Shown here: positions 8,685-16,998 of the stretch, one piece after another | Layout of the letters: each line of letters begins with the position of its first letter | Position numbering within the stretch: the first letter of the stretch is position 1 | Assembly (NCBI RefSeq): GCF_039534915.1 | Contig: NZ_BAAAWE010000001.1 | Location: 4,402,001-4,466,000 of the forward strand | Source: Streptomyces roseofulvus | GTDB taxonomy: Bacteria > Actinomycetota > Actinomycetes > Streptomycetales > Streptomycetaceae | Direction: 5' to 3' | DNA length: 64,000 bases | Made by a program: the position numbers and the translations under genes | The notes under the pieces: model-generated | Seen by the model: only the letters and a program-made list of their open reading frames with translations | Database searches by the model: none | Told to the model about the DNA's origin: nothing

Positions 8685-10238
8685 CTAGCGGCGGATGCCG
8701 GTCGCGAACGGCAGGGTGTTCACAAAGGCCCGGTGGTGCTCGCGGTCGCACCACTCCAGCTTGAGGTACGACTTGCCGGCGGAGGCCCTGATCGTGCGCT
8801 TGTCGCGGGCCAGGGCCTCGGGCGAGCGCGCCGATACGGTGATGTACCCGACGAGGTTGACGCCTGCCGCGCCGCTGGCGAGATCTTCACCCCGCTGGTC
8901 GAGCCGGCCGTGGGCGGCGATGTCGCGGGGGTCGACGGTGCGGTTCATCTTGGCCTGGCGGGACGCCTCGGCCTCGTCGTTGGTCTTCTCGGTGAGCATG
9001 CGCTCGATCGCGACCTCGGTGGGCTCCAGGTCCATGGTGACGGCGACGGTGCGGATGACGTCGGGGGTGTGGACGAGGAGCGGGGCGAGGAAGTTCACGC
9101 CGACCGGGGTCATGGGCCACTCCTTGACCCAGGCGGTGGCGTGGCACCAGGGGGCGCGGGTGGAGGACTCGCGGGTCTTGGCCTGGAGGTAGGTGGCCTC
9201 CATGGCGTCGAGTTCGGCGGGCCAAGCGTTTCGTTTCGTCATGGCCTGGATGTGGTCGATCGGGTGGTCCGGGTCGTACATGGAGTGGACCAGGGAGGCG
9301 AGCCGGGACTGGCCGAGGGGCTGGCGGACCCGGATGTCGGCCTCGGTGAGGCGGGCGCAGATGTCGGTGAGCTCGCGGGCCATGACGACGGCGAGGCCGC
9401 CGTCGCGGTCGAGGCGGCGGGCGCCGGTGGCGTGCCGGGCGGCGTGGGCCATGGCGTTGGCCTCGGCGGCGAGTTCGCGCGTGTAGTGCATGCAGGCGAC
9501 GAGGTAGGCGCGGTGCTGCTCGCTGGAGGTGGAGACCATGGACTGGAGCTGGTCGTACGACTCCTGGAGCCAGGCGGGCGCGGTCGGGTCACCGCGCTGG
9601 GCGACGTCCTTGGCGTGGGCGTCGGGGTCGGCGGGGAGGGTGCGGGCCAGCATCTGGAGGCGGGTGACGAAGCCGTCGCCGTTCGCGACGTGCTTGAGGA
9701 GGGTGCCGAACCGGTCGACGAGGGCTTCCTGGTCCTCGGAGTCGCGAAGGCCGACGCCGGGGCCCTCGATCTCGATGGCGGCGGTGACGGTGCGGCGGTC
9801 GGCGTGCAGCAGGACGGCGATCTCGTCGGGGCCGAAGGGGGCGGAGAGCCAGCTGACGCGGCCGATGCCGGGCGGCGGGCCGACCTCGACCTCGCGGCCG
9901 TCGAGGCGGGTGCCGGCCTCGACGGCGGCGGAGCGGTAGGCGGTGCCGCGCTTGAGCATGCGCTTGTAGCTGCGGTTGATCTCGAACCACTTGTAGAAGG
10001 TGCGCTGCTTGTACGGGAGGTACACGGCGGCGATGGCGAGCATGGGCAGGCCGGCGAGGAGCGCGATCCGCAGGGGGAGGAGGGGGATGAGGAGCCCGCT
10101 CATCATGCCGAGGAAGGCGCCGGCGACGATCAGGGCGATCTCGCCGGTCTCGCGGTTCTTGCCGACGATCGCGTTCGGCCGGGCGCGGCCGATGAGATAC
10201 GTGCGGCGGGGCGTGACCGGCTGGGACTGGGTCGTCAA
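8685..10238 (-). CDS. PrgI/SCO6880-like protein, N-terminal VirB4 partner
   Basis: A 517-aa protein with two membrane segments near residues 35-75 (VirB3/PrgI-like), then a large soluble domain. The soluble part matches what I know of the actinobacterial SCO6880 family, which replaces the N-terminal half of VirB4. The most likely start is TTG at 10238, whose TTGA overlaps the stop of the upstream gene. This fits the context: the VirB4 ATPase that follows lacks that half. No catalytic motif is visible. It is probably a structural bridge between the membrane channel and the ATPase. Confidence 0.78.
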   Translation of the reverse strand: MTTQSQPVTPRRTYLIGRARPNAIVGKNRETGEIALIVAGAFLGMMSGLLIPLLPLRIALLAGLPMLAIAAVYLPYKQRTFYKWFEINRSYKRMLKRGTAYRSAAVEAGTRLDGREVEVGPPPGIGRVSWLSAPFGPDEIAVLLHADRRTVTAAIEIEGPGVGLRDSEDQEALVDRFGTLLKHVANGDGFVTRLQMLARTLPADPDAHAKDVAQRGDPTAPAWLQESYDQLQSMVSTSSEQHRAYLVACMHYTRELAAEANAMAHAARHATGARRLDRDGGLAVVMARELTDICARLTEADIRVRQPLGQSRLASLVHSMYDPDHPIDHIQAMTKRNAWPAELDAMEATYLQAKTRESSTRAPWCHATAWVKEWPMTPVGVNFLAPLLVHTPDVIRTVAVTMDLEPTEVAIERMLTEKTNDEAEASRQAKMNRTVDPRDIAAHGRLDQRGEDLASGAAGVNLVGYITVSARSPEALARDKRTIRASAGKSYLKLEWCDREHHRAFVNTLPFATGIRR

Positions 10239-11560
10239 CGCCCTGCACCTCCAGAGTTCTTGCGGTTGCTGTGCGGGGTTCCCGCGGTGGGGCTGCTGCT
10301 GCGGGGCGGGGGCGTGGCGCCGTTGCCCTGGGGGGTGCGGCTGCTGTGGGCCGCGACGCCGCCGGAGAGCTGGTTCGCGGGGCGGGGGGCGGCGGAGGAG
10401 GGTGCCTGGCCGCCGCCGGTGCCGCTGTCGCGGGTGCTGTGGGTCTTGATGCCCTGGGAGACGAGGGAGGCGGGGGAGGAGATGACGGCCGCGGCCGCGT
10501 TCTCCCCGGCGCGGTGGAGGCGGTTGTTGCGGGAGGCGACGATCTCGTCGCCGAAGCCGGGCACGAAGCGGTAGATCATCGCGGAGGCGAAGATGGCGAG
10601 CAGGATGATCGCGAGGCCGGAGACGACGGCGGAGAAGGAGTCGGGTCCGGTGCCGGAGGAGAGGGCGCCGGCGAGGCCGAGGACGATCACGATGATCGGC
10701 TTGACCAGGATGACGGCGATCATGATGCCGGCCCAGCGGCGGACGTGGCCCCACATGTTCTTGTCGACGAGGCCGGAGTAGACGACGACGCCGAGGAGGG
10801 CGCCGACGTAGAGGAGCACGGCGCGGAGGAAGAGCTCCAGGTAGAGCACGCCGGCGGCGAGGACGGTGACCAGGCTGACGATGATCAGCATGATCGGTCC
10901 GCCGCTGATGCTGTCGCCCTTCTGGAGGGCCTGCTTGAACGCGCCGAAGAAGACGTCGGTCTGCTGCCCGGTGCCGGAGGCGATGACCTCGGTGACGGCG
11001 TCGGTGGCGTTGACGACGGTGTAGAGGATCAGCGGGGTGAAGGCGGAGGCGAGGACGGTCAGCCAGAGGAAGCCGATGGCCTCGGAGAAGGCGGTGGTGA
11101 GCGGCACGCCGCGCATGGCGCGCTTGGCGACGGCGAGCAGCCAGAGGAGGAGGGTGAGGAAGGTGGCGGCGGCGAAGACGACGGCGTACCGGGCGAGGAA
11201 CTCGGTGTTCGTGAAGTCGACCTCGGCGGTCTCCTTCACGGCCTTGGAGAGGTAGTCGATCACCGCGCCGGCGGCGTCGGCGCACCCGCGTGCGAGGGAG
11301 GAAAGCGGGTCGAGGGCGGAGGCGGGGTCGTTGAGGGCGGGAGCGGATCCGTCTCCACCACCTCCGCCGGGGGCTCGGCCTTCGCAGAACTCCCTGGCTC
11401 GGTCGCGGAGCAGCGCGCAGGAGCTGTCGGCAGTCCGTGACGGAGACGGGGTGGGGGTGGGCGCCGCGAGGGCGCGGTCCGCGAGGACCACCAAGGCGGT
11501 CTGGGCCGCGGCCAGTACTGCGATGGCCCTGGCACCGAGGGAGAAAGGCCTACCGGGCAT
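10235..11560 (-). CDS. VirB6/TrbL-like polytopic membrane channel protein
   Basis: A 441-aa protein. An N-terminal hydrophobic segment resembles a signal peptide ending in ALAAP. A Ser/Pro-rich stretch and then at least six membrane segments follow (about residues 120-340), with a long Ser/Gly/Pro-rich tail after residue 370. This layout and its place before the VirB4 pair fit VirB6/TrbL inner-membrane channel proteins. It overlaps the 3' end of the preceding gene by 11 bases. No sequence signature proves the family, so the call rests on topology and neighbours. Confidence 0.72.
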   Translation of the reverse strand: MPGRPFSLGARAIAVLAAAQTALVVLADRALAAPTPTPSPSRTADSSCALLRDRAREFCEGRAPGGGGGDGSAPALNDPASALDPLSSLARGCADAAGAVIDYLSKAVKETAEVDFTNTEFLARYAVVFAAATFLTLLLWLLAVAKRAMRGVPLTTAFSEAIGFLWLTVLASAFTPLILYTVVNATDAVTEVIASGTGQQTDVFFGAFKQALQKGDSISGGPIMLIIVSLVTVLAAGVLYLELFLRAVLLYVGALLGVVVYSGLVDKNMWGHVRRWAGIMIAVILVKPIIVIVLGLAGALSSGTGPDSFSAVVSGLAIILLAIFASAMIYRFVPGFGDEIVASRNNRLHRAGENAAAAVISSPASLVSQGIKTHSTRDSGTGGGQAPSSAAPRPANQLSGGVAAHSSRTPQGNGATPPPRSSSPTAGTPHSNRKNSGGAGR

Positions 11561-12374
11561 AGGTGAAGCCTCCGAACTGTTCGACGGCGTCCGCCATGTC
11601 CTGAGCGCTGGAGGCACGCTGGTCACGCGCGACCGGTACCGGTCCGTCAGTCTGGCGGGAGTCGACGACCTTCCAGTCGCCGTCGACCCAGCGCAGTTCG
11701 AACACGTCGGTGTACCAGGCCTCGGTGACCGGGTTCTGAGAGGCCTCGCCGGCGAGGCCGAAGAGGGACGAGGACCAGATCGAGACCGTGGCCCGGTCCG
11801 AGGAGTAGCTCTCGACCTTGGCACCTACCGGGGTGACTCGGGAGACGAAGGTGAGCCCCTGGGGAGCCGTGCCGTCCTCCTGGAGGCCGATGCGGCCGAG
11901 GAGCGCCTTGTCGCCGTATCCCTTGTCGAGGTCGGCGACGCGGGCGTCGACGACCTCGGGCGCGTACACCGCTCGTACCAGGGCCTCGCGGGGGCCCTTC
12001 TGGTACATGTCCGTGGAGCCGAGGGCCGTCGCGTAGTTGGCGGCGGCGCTCTGGGCGCCTTGTTCGTCGTGGGCGTAGCCGGTGGGGACGGTGCCGTCGT
12101 GGCCGGTGACCGGGCGGGTGCCGGTGGGGGCGGTGGCGGCCTTGCCGGGGGTGCCGGTGGAGGGGGACGTGCCTTCCGGCCCGCCGCCGCCGCGGTTGGC
12201 GAAGGCGATGGCGGCGACGAGCAGCACGACCACGCCCACGGCCATGAGCAGGGAGCGGGAGCCGCGGGCGGGGCGGCGGGTGCCGCCGTGGACGTCACCG
12301 GTGTTGCCCTCGGGCAGGCGGGTACGGGTCTGGCCCGAGCCGCCGTAGCCGTCGTGCTCGTCGCCGGGACTCAT
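11550..12374 (-). CDS. single-pass membrane protein, VirB8/TcpC-like
   Basis: A 274-aa protein. It has a hydrophilic Gly/Arg-rich cytoplasmic part (1-40), one membrane helix (about 41-60), a Thr/Pro/Gly-rich linker, and an extracellular domain. The C-terminal domain has an NTF2-like ending (VFELRWVDGDWKVVDS), as in VirB8 and TcpC conjugation proteins. It lies second in the leftward cluster and probably scaffolds the channel on the outer face of the membrane. The family call is by architecture and context. Confidence 0.68.
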   Translation of the reverse strand: MSPGDEHDGYGGSGQTRTRLPEGNTGDVHGGTRRPARGSRSLLMAVGVVVLLVAAIAFANRGGGGPEGTSPSTGTPGKAATAPTGTRPVTGHDGTVPTGYAHDEQGAQSAAANYATALGSTDMYQKGPREALVRAVYAPEVVDARVADLDKGYGDKALLGRIGLQEDGTAPQGLTFVSRVTPVGAKVESYSSDRATVSIWSSSLFGLAGEASQNPVTEAWYTDVFELRWVDGDWKVVDSRQTDGPVPVARDQRASSAQDMADAVEQFGGFTYAR

Positions 12375-12426
12375 GCCGGGTACGCCCCCTCGTTCGTTCG
12401 TGGGTGGGACCGCAGGTGACGTGCGG

Positions 12427-12735
12427 TCAGATCGCCATTCCGTAGACGATGGTGAAGAGGGTTCCGAGGGAGCCGATGATGAAGACGCCGGTGAGGCCGG
12501 CGACGATCAGGCCCTTGCCCTGTTCGGCGCTGAAGGTGTCGCGGAGCGCGGTCGCGCCGATGCGCTGCTTGGCCGCGCCCCAGATGGCGATGCCGAGGCA
12601 GAGCAGGATGGCCACGGCCATCACGACCTCGATCATGATCTTCGCTTCGGCGCCCAGGCTCCCGAAAGGACCCCAGTTGGGGGCGATTCCACCGATGATG
12701 GTGGTGATGTCGCCCTTCTCGGCCGCCAGGTACAT
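12427..12735 (-). CDS. small two-helix membrane protein, VirB2/TrbC-like
   Basis: A 102-aa protein with two hydrophobic helices (about residues 37-57 and 78-100) joined by a short basic loop (AAKQRIGATALRD). This layout resembles pilin-like VirB2/TrbC subunits. It is the first gene of the leftward cluster. The start is ATG at 12735; a GTG three codons upstream (12744) is an alternative. No cleavable signal peptide is evident, which is unlike classical VirB2. It could instead be a small channel accessory. Confidence 0.66.
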   Translation of the reverse strand: MYLAAEKGDITTIIGGIAPNWGPFGSLGAEAKIMIEVVMAVAILLCLGIAIWGAAKQRIGATALRDTFSAEQGKGLIVAGLTGVFIIGSLGTLFTIVYGMAI

Positions 12736-12744
12736 ATAACTCAC

Positions 12745-13080
12745 CGCCCCTGTCGGGTTGTTGGTCACCCCTGCCGGACGGCATGGGTCATCGCCACTAT
12801 CTTCGCTGATGAAACCGCTCGCGTGTGACGGCTTGGCGGCTCTCTTTACCCGATCCCCGTACATGTGACCGGTTCGACCGTCTTGACCTGCGGCGGTTCG
12901 ACCGGATTCCATGCGAAGAAGCGTATGGTCACTCTGTGTATCACGGAGGGTGACTCCGGGCAATGATTGTCGTTGTTGCACTCTTGGGGCCGCGTCGGGC
13001 ACGCGCCGTCCCCAGGGGAGGGCGCCCCGCCTAGACTGGCGTCCCGGGGCGTACTGCCAGGAGCCGAGGGGTGGTTGACG
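12745..13080 (+). promoter_or_regulatory. divergent regulatory region of the secretion-like cluster
   Basis: This 336-base gap separates the leftward cluster from the rightward hydrolase gene and holds no convincing ORF. It contains two exact copies of CGGTTCGACCG, at 12870-12880 and 12894-12904. Each is itself an imperfect palindrome (CGGT...ACCG), and they are 24 bases apart start to start. A TAGACT box near 13034-13039 could be the -10 element of the rightward gene. Operator function is inferred from repetition and position. Confidence 0.5.
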
Positions 13081-14115
13081 GTGCGTAGGGCGGGCAAGGC
13101 GTGGCTGCTGGGCGGCGGGGCCTTCGGGGTCTGCGTCGGCTTCCTGGCCCTGTTGCTGGTCGGTACGTACGCGGCGGCGGCCGGCTTCCTCGGCGGCGCG
13201 GGCTCGGCGGCGACCGGCACGGTGGCGCTGGCCAAGGGCGCGGTGCCGACGGCGTACCAGGGCCTCGTCCAGCGCTGGGGCAATCTCTGCCCGGCCATCA
13301 ACCCGGCGCTCCTCGCGGCGCAGCTGTACCAGGAGAGCGGCTGGAACCCGCGCGCGGTGTCGCCGGCGAACGCCCGGGGCATCGCGCAGTTCATCCCCGG
13401 CACCTGGGCCAGCCACGGCGTCGACGGCGACGGCGACGGCGACAAGGACATCTGGGACCCGCAGGACGCGATCCCCTCGGCGGCCTCGTACGACTGCGCC
13501 CTGGCCGGATACGTGCGGAAGGTGCCCGGCGACCCGGCTAGCAACATGCTGGCCGCGTACAACGCGGGCGCCTACGCCGTCATCAAGTACCGGGGCGTCC
13601 CGCCGTACAGCGAGACGCAGAACTACGTGCGGATCATCCGGTCCCTGGAGAAGAGCTTCGCCCGCCCGCAGGGCCGGGTGGCGCCCTCGCAGCAGGCGGC
13701 CGGCGCGATCCACTTCGCGCAGAGCAAGCTGGGCACGCCCTATCTGTGGGGCGGGACCGGTACGGCGGCGCAGGGCGGGCGGTTCGACTGCTCGGGGCTG
13801 ACCCAGGCTGCGTACCGTGAGGTGGGGATCGAGCTGCCGCGCGTGGCGAACGACCAGTACAACGCCGGTCCGCACCCGCGCCGCGACGAGCTGCTCCCCG
13901 GTGACCTGGTCTTCTTCTCCGACGACCTGACGAACTCTCGGGCGATCCGGCACGTGGGCATCTACGTGGGCGGCGGCTACATGATCGACGCGCCGCGGAC
14001 GGGCGCGGTGATCCGCTTCACCCGGATCGACACGCCCGACTACTTCGGCGCGACCCGCGTCACCAAGGACGGGGCCGCCGCCCTGCCCACCCGTCCCGCC
14101 GGGGCCCAGGCGTGA
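13081..14115 (+). CDS. transglycosylase/NlpC-P60 cell-wall hydrolase (VirB1-like)
   Basis: A 344-aa secreted or anchored hydrolase. It has an N-terminal membrane segment (about 8-30), then an SLT/lysozyme-like domain (about 50-190) with the catalytic Glu in QLYQESGWNP and NARGIAQFIPGTW. A C-terminal NlpC/P60 domain has the catalytic Cys in FDCSGLTQ and the His in IRHVGIYVG. Two-domain enzymes of this kind open peptidoglycan for conjugation machines. It starts with GTG after GAGGGG and is divergent from the cluster it probably serves. Confidence 0.87.
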   Translation: MRRAGKAWLLGGGAFGVCVGFLALLLVGTYAAAAGFLGGAGSAATGTVALAKGAVPTAYQGLVQRWGNLCPAINPALLAAQLYQESGWNPRAVSPANARGIAQFIPGTWASHGVDGDGDGDKDIWDPQDAIPSAASYDCALAGYVRKVPGDPASNMLAAYNAGAYAVIKYRGVPPYSETQNYVRIIRSLEKSFARPQGRVAPSQQAAGAIHFAQSKLGTPYLWGGTGTAAQGGRFDCSGLTQAAYREVGIELPRVANDQYNAGPHPRRDELLPGDLVFFSDDLTNSRAIRHVGIYVGGGYMIDAPRTGAVIRFTRIDTPDYFGATRVTKDGAAALPTRPAGAQA

Positions 14116-14323
14116 TCTGACGGACCGACTGGCCGGAACTCTCCGTCAGGTACAGGCCCTGAGCTGCGAGGGAGCGTCACTCTTCGGTAACGTCATCATG
14201 ATCCACGGGGGATTGCGGAACGCCTGCCTCAGCGGGTTCGTTCCCCACCATGTCCGACCACGGGGGTTGGCAGCCCGGCACACCACAGAGCCCGGCACAC
14301 GAGAGAGCAAGGGGCCGCGGCAG

Positions 14324-15055
14324 ATGGCTGAACTCGCGTCGGACGGTTCCAGTCCCGATGTCGGCCTGCTGTACGACATCAACGGGCTGGCCAAGGACGC
14401 CCCCGCCTGGTTCGACCGGGTCATGGAGTTCACCGGCGAGTACGGGATCATGCTCGCGATGGTCCTCGTGGTGCTCTGGTGCTGGTGGAGCGTCCGCCGC
14501 CGCGGCACCCCGGCGGACTCCGTCACCGCCGTCGCCGCCCTCGTCTGGGCCCCGCTCGCGGCCGGCGTCGCCCTCCTGGTGAACATCCCCATCCGCGGCT
14601 TCGTCGAACGCCCCCGCCCATTCGTGGACCACGACGGCCTGGAGGTCCTGGTCGACGGGAAGACCGACTACTCCTTCGTCAGCGACCACGCCACCATGGC
14701 GATGGCGATCGCCGTCGCCGTCTTCGTCGCCCACCGCCGCTTCGGCCTGGCCGCCATCGGCCTCGCCCTCGCCGAGGGCTTCGCCCGCGTCTACATGGGC
14801 GTCCACTACCCGACCGACGTCGTCGGCGGCCTCGCCCTCGGTACGGCCGTGGCGCTGCTCCTCGCCCCGCTGACCCTGGCGCTGCTGACCCCGCTGGTCT
14901 CCGCCGTCGCGCGCTCGCGCCGCGGCGGGTGGCTGGTCCGCTCCCGCCGGGCCGACGCCCCCGCCGCCGTCCGCCCCGAGACGGTCGGCATCCCGGAACC
15001 CCGCCTCGGCGGCCCCGCCGACGACGGCCGCGACGAGAAGGGCCTCGCCGCCTAG
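14324..15055 (+). CDS. PAP2-family membrane phosphatase
   Basis: A 243-aa integral membrane protein with five or six helices. It has the phosphatidic-acid phosphatase signature split over three motifs: RPRPF (residues near 103), SFVSDHATM and RVYMGVHYPTDVVGG. These supply the Arg, Ser-x-His and His of the active site. The likely substrates are undecaprenyl pyrophosphate or lipid phosphates, acting at the outer face. The tail after the last helix is Arg/Pro-rich. The stop codon lies inside the left end of the inverted-repeat element that follows. Confidence 0.87.
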   Translation: MAELASDGSSPDVGLLYDINGLAKDAPAWFDRVMEFTGEYGIMLAMVLVVLWCWWSVRRRGTPADSVTAVAALVWAPLAAGVALLVNIPIRGFVERPRPFVDHDGLEVLVDGKTDYSFVSDHATMAMAIAVAVFVAHRRFGLAAIGLALAEGFARVYMGVHYPTDVVGGLALGTAVALLLAPLTLALLTPLVSAVARSRRGGWLVRSRRADAPAAVRPETVGIPEPRLGGPADDGRDEKGLAA

Positions 15056-15218
15056 GTCGTTTCTTTCGGATCAGGCCGGATCAGGGAGCGGCGTCTGGTG
15101 CGTGCGCTCGCAAGGCGGAGGAGGGAGCCGACGCGGAGCGTCGGCGACCGACGACAACGCCGCGAGGGTGCGTGCCAGGCGTCGCGAGCCCGGCATGATC
15201 CGGAAGAGACGGCCTAGG
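15051..15218. repeat. MITE-like inverted-repeat element between convergent genes
   Basis: A roughly 168-base element bounded by imperfect inverted repeats of about 29 bases (15051-15079 and 15190-15218). Both ends contain CCTAGG and an inner GGATCA/TGATCC core; about 25 of 29 positions match. The inner part is also largely self-complementary through GC and GU pairs (GGCGTCTGGTGCG against GCGTGCCAGGCGTC). Each CTAG end supplies the stop codon of the gene running into it. The whole could form one long hairpin ending transcription from both sides. No transposase is present. Confidence 0.7.
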
Positions 15219-15402
15219 GCCGTCCCTGGGCTCGTGCGTCCCGGTCGTCGGTCGCGCCGATGTGGTCGGCGGCGTCGGTGCGGGCGCGGTCGCGGGAGCG
15301 GCGGGCCGGTCCCGCCCACCCGCAGGTGCAGCGGGCCACGGCGAAGGAACCGCGCTCCGTCGTCGTCGTGTGGTGCGGGCCGGTCGCGGACTGCTCATGC
15401 AC
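15214..15402 (-). CDS. small conserved-looking hypothetical protein
   Basis: A 62-aa ORF starting GTG (residues VHEQSATGPHH) after a GGGGG ribosome-binding stretch. It contains FAVARCTCGWAG, a Cys-x-Cys pair in a Trp/Gly context, then a charged Arg/Asp-rich tail. It ends in the right arm of the inverted-repeat element. Function is unknown. Alternatives are a non-coding frame, but its position convergent to the PAP2 gene and the CTCGWAG motif make a real gene likely. Confidence 0.5.
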   Translation of the reverse strand: MHEQSATGPHHTTTTERGSFAVARCTCGWAGPARRSRDRARTDAADHIGATDDRDARAQGRP

Positions 15403-15485
15403 GCCCCCACCGTACTGCGCGTGACGGCTCGCCCGTGCCGTCGTTATCCGCATCGGGAATCCAGGCTTTTGGGGGTCGACGGGCG

Positions 15486-16313
15486 ATGGTGGTGCAGCGG
15501 TACGGGCGTCCGCGCGGGATCGGCGGCGGAGCGCTCGCCGTCACCGCGTCCCTGGTCGCCGCGGCGGTCACCGGTTGTGCCGCCCCCCAGGACCCCGAGC
15601 AGCCGCCGGACCCGGCCGGCGCCGTGCGGGGCGCCGCCGACGCCCTGGTCCGCGCCGGCACCTCCAAGGCGTCGACCGCGATGGAGATGGCCGCCGGCGG
15701 CACCCGCGTCACCATCCGCGGCGAGGGCGGTTACGACTTCCGCAGCCGCACCGGACGGCTCCGCGTGGTCCTCCCCAAGGACGCGGCCGGCACCAGCGCG
15801 CACCGGCCGATCACCGAGCTGCTCACCCCCGGCGCCCTCTACATGAAGAACCGCGGCGCCGGCGTCCCCGCCGACAAGTGGGTGCGGGTCGACACCACCA
15901 CCCTCGACGACGGCAACCTGGTCACCGGTGGGGCCACCGACCCGGGCGCGGCGGCCGAGCTGCTGCGCGGGGCGCGGGACGTCACGTACGTGGGGGAGAC
16001 CGAGCTCGCGGGGGTGCGGGTGCGGCACTACCGGGGCGTCGCCGACATCGGCGCGGCGGCGAAGCTGGCCGCGCCGCAGCTGCGGGGCGCGCTCGCCGCG
16101 GCGGCGAAAGGGTTCACCACGGACGCGGTGCCCTTCGACGCGTACCTCGACGGCGAGGGCCGGCTGCGCAAGGTCCGCCACCAGTTCAGCTTCAGCAACC
16201 AGGGGCGCACGGTCGCCGTCGCCTCGACGACCCTGCTGTACGGCTTCGGGACCCGGGTGACGGTGACTCTGCCGGACGGGCGGGACATCTACGCCGGGAA
16301 GGTCGACGTCTGA
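15486..16313 (+). CDS. putative lipoprotein (LppX/LprG-like)
   Basis: A 275-aa exported protein. A signal sequence (residues 1-32) ends in lipobox AVTGC, so it should be lipid-anchored at the outer face. The mature part has TSKASTAMEMAAGGTRVTIRGEGGYD, GALYMKN and RVRHYRG, the alternating pattern of the LppX/LprG-like half-barrel that binds lipids. No catalytic residues are visible. Its role is unknown; lipid carriage or envelope sensing is an inference from the fold. Confidence 0.78.
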   Translation: MVVQRYGRPRGIGGGALAVTASLVAAAVTGCAAPQDPEQPPDPAGAVRGAADALVRAGTSKASTAMEMAAGGTRVTIRGEGGYDFRSRTGRLRVVLPKDAAGTSAHRPITELLTPGALYMKNRGAGVPADKWVRVDTTTLDDGNLVTGGATDPGAAAELLRGARDVTYVGETELAGVRVRHYRGVADIGAAAKLAAPQLRGALAAAAKGFTTDAVPFDAYLDGEGRLRKVRHQFSFSNQGRTVAVASTTLLYGFGTRVTVTLPDGRDIYAGKVDV

Positions 16314-16427
16314 CGCCCGCCGGACCCGGCGCGTGGTTCGGACCATCGCCAAATGGTCCGTCCGTGTCATGCGCGGTCCGTGGCGCGATCCCTACGCTGG
16401 GACACCGACTCCGGCAGGAAGAGGTGA

Positions 16428-16601
16428 ATGCGCGTGGCTCCCCCCGGTACCGCGACAGCGACCGCTGACCCCGACCGCGTCGCCCTTGCCGAGATAGAGC
16501 TGTGCGGCGAGCTGATCATCGCCGCCTCGGCAGCGGACGGGGAGCGGCTCAGCGCCGACCTGATCGACGAGGTCCTCCGGGTCGAACCGGCCGGCCGATA
16601 G
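16428..16601 (+). CDS. 57-aa hypothetical small protein
   Basis: A short ORF with a good ribosome-binding site (GGAAGAGG four bases before ATG). It encodes a Thr/Ala-rich start, then RVALAEIELCGELIIAASA and ERLSADLIDEVLRV, which should form two amphipathic helices. Third-position GC is high, as in real Streptomyces genes. It lies between the lipoprotein gene and the convergent csoR gene. Function is unknown; length and helices suggest a small protein-binding factor. Confidence 0.65.
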   Translation: MRVAPPGTATATADPDRVALAEIELCGELIIAASAADGERLSADLIDEVLRVEPAGR

Positions 16602-16613
16602 CCCGCCGGCCGC

Positions 16614-16967
16614 TCAGGTGCGGAGCATCCGGCCGATCGCCTTGGTGGCCTCCTCGACCTTGGCGTCGAGGTCGCCGCCGCTGCTCGCCGCGTCGGCCAC
16701 GCAGTGCCGCAGGTGCTCCTCCAGAAGCTGGAGGGCGAAGGACTGCAGCGCCTTCGTGGAGGCCGAGACCTGGGTGAGTATGTCGATGCAGTAGACGTCC
16801 TCGTCGACCATCCGCTGGAGACCTCGGATCTGGCCCTCGATCCGCCGCAGCCGCTTGAGGTGCTCGTCCTTCTGCTTGTGGTAGCCGTGCACCCCGTGGG
16901 CGTGGTCGGCCGGCTCGACGGTTTCGACGGCCTGGGGGGTGACCTGGTCCGCCTCGGTGGTCGTCAT
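16614..16967 (-). CDS. csoR: CsoR-family copper-sensing repressor
   Basis: A 117-aa all-helical repressor of the CsoR/RcnR family. The Cu(I) ligands are present: Cys60 (in VYCIDIL), His85 and Cys89 (HLRHC), giving the Cys-His-x3-Cys pattern of copper sensors. The N-terminal stretch HAHGVHGYH may add metal affinity. When bound to Cu(I) the protein should leave its operator and release transcription. A palindromic operator lies just upstream (16999-17017), which suggests autoregulation. From memory it corresponds to SCO4136. No copper ATPase is adjacent. Confidence 0.92.
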   Translation of the reverse strand: MTTTEADQVTPQAVETVEPADHAHGVHGYHKQKDEHLKRLRRIEGQIRGLQRMVDEDVYCIDILTQVSASTKALQSFALQLLEEHLRHCVADAASSGGDLDAKVEEATKAIGRMLRT

Positions 16968-16998
16968 CGCGTCCTCCCGTTGTCCAGATAAGGGGGTG

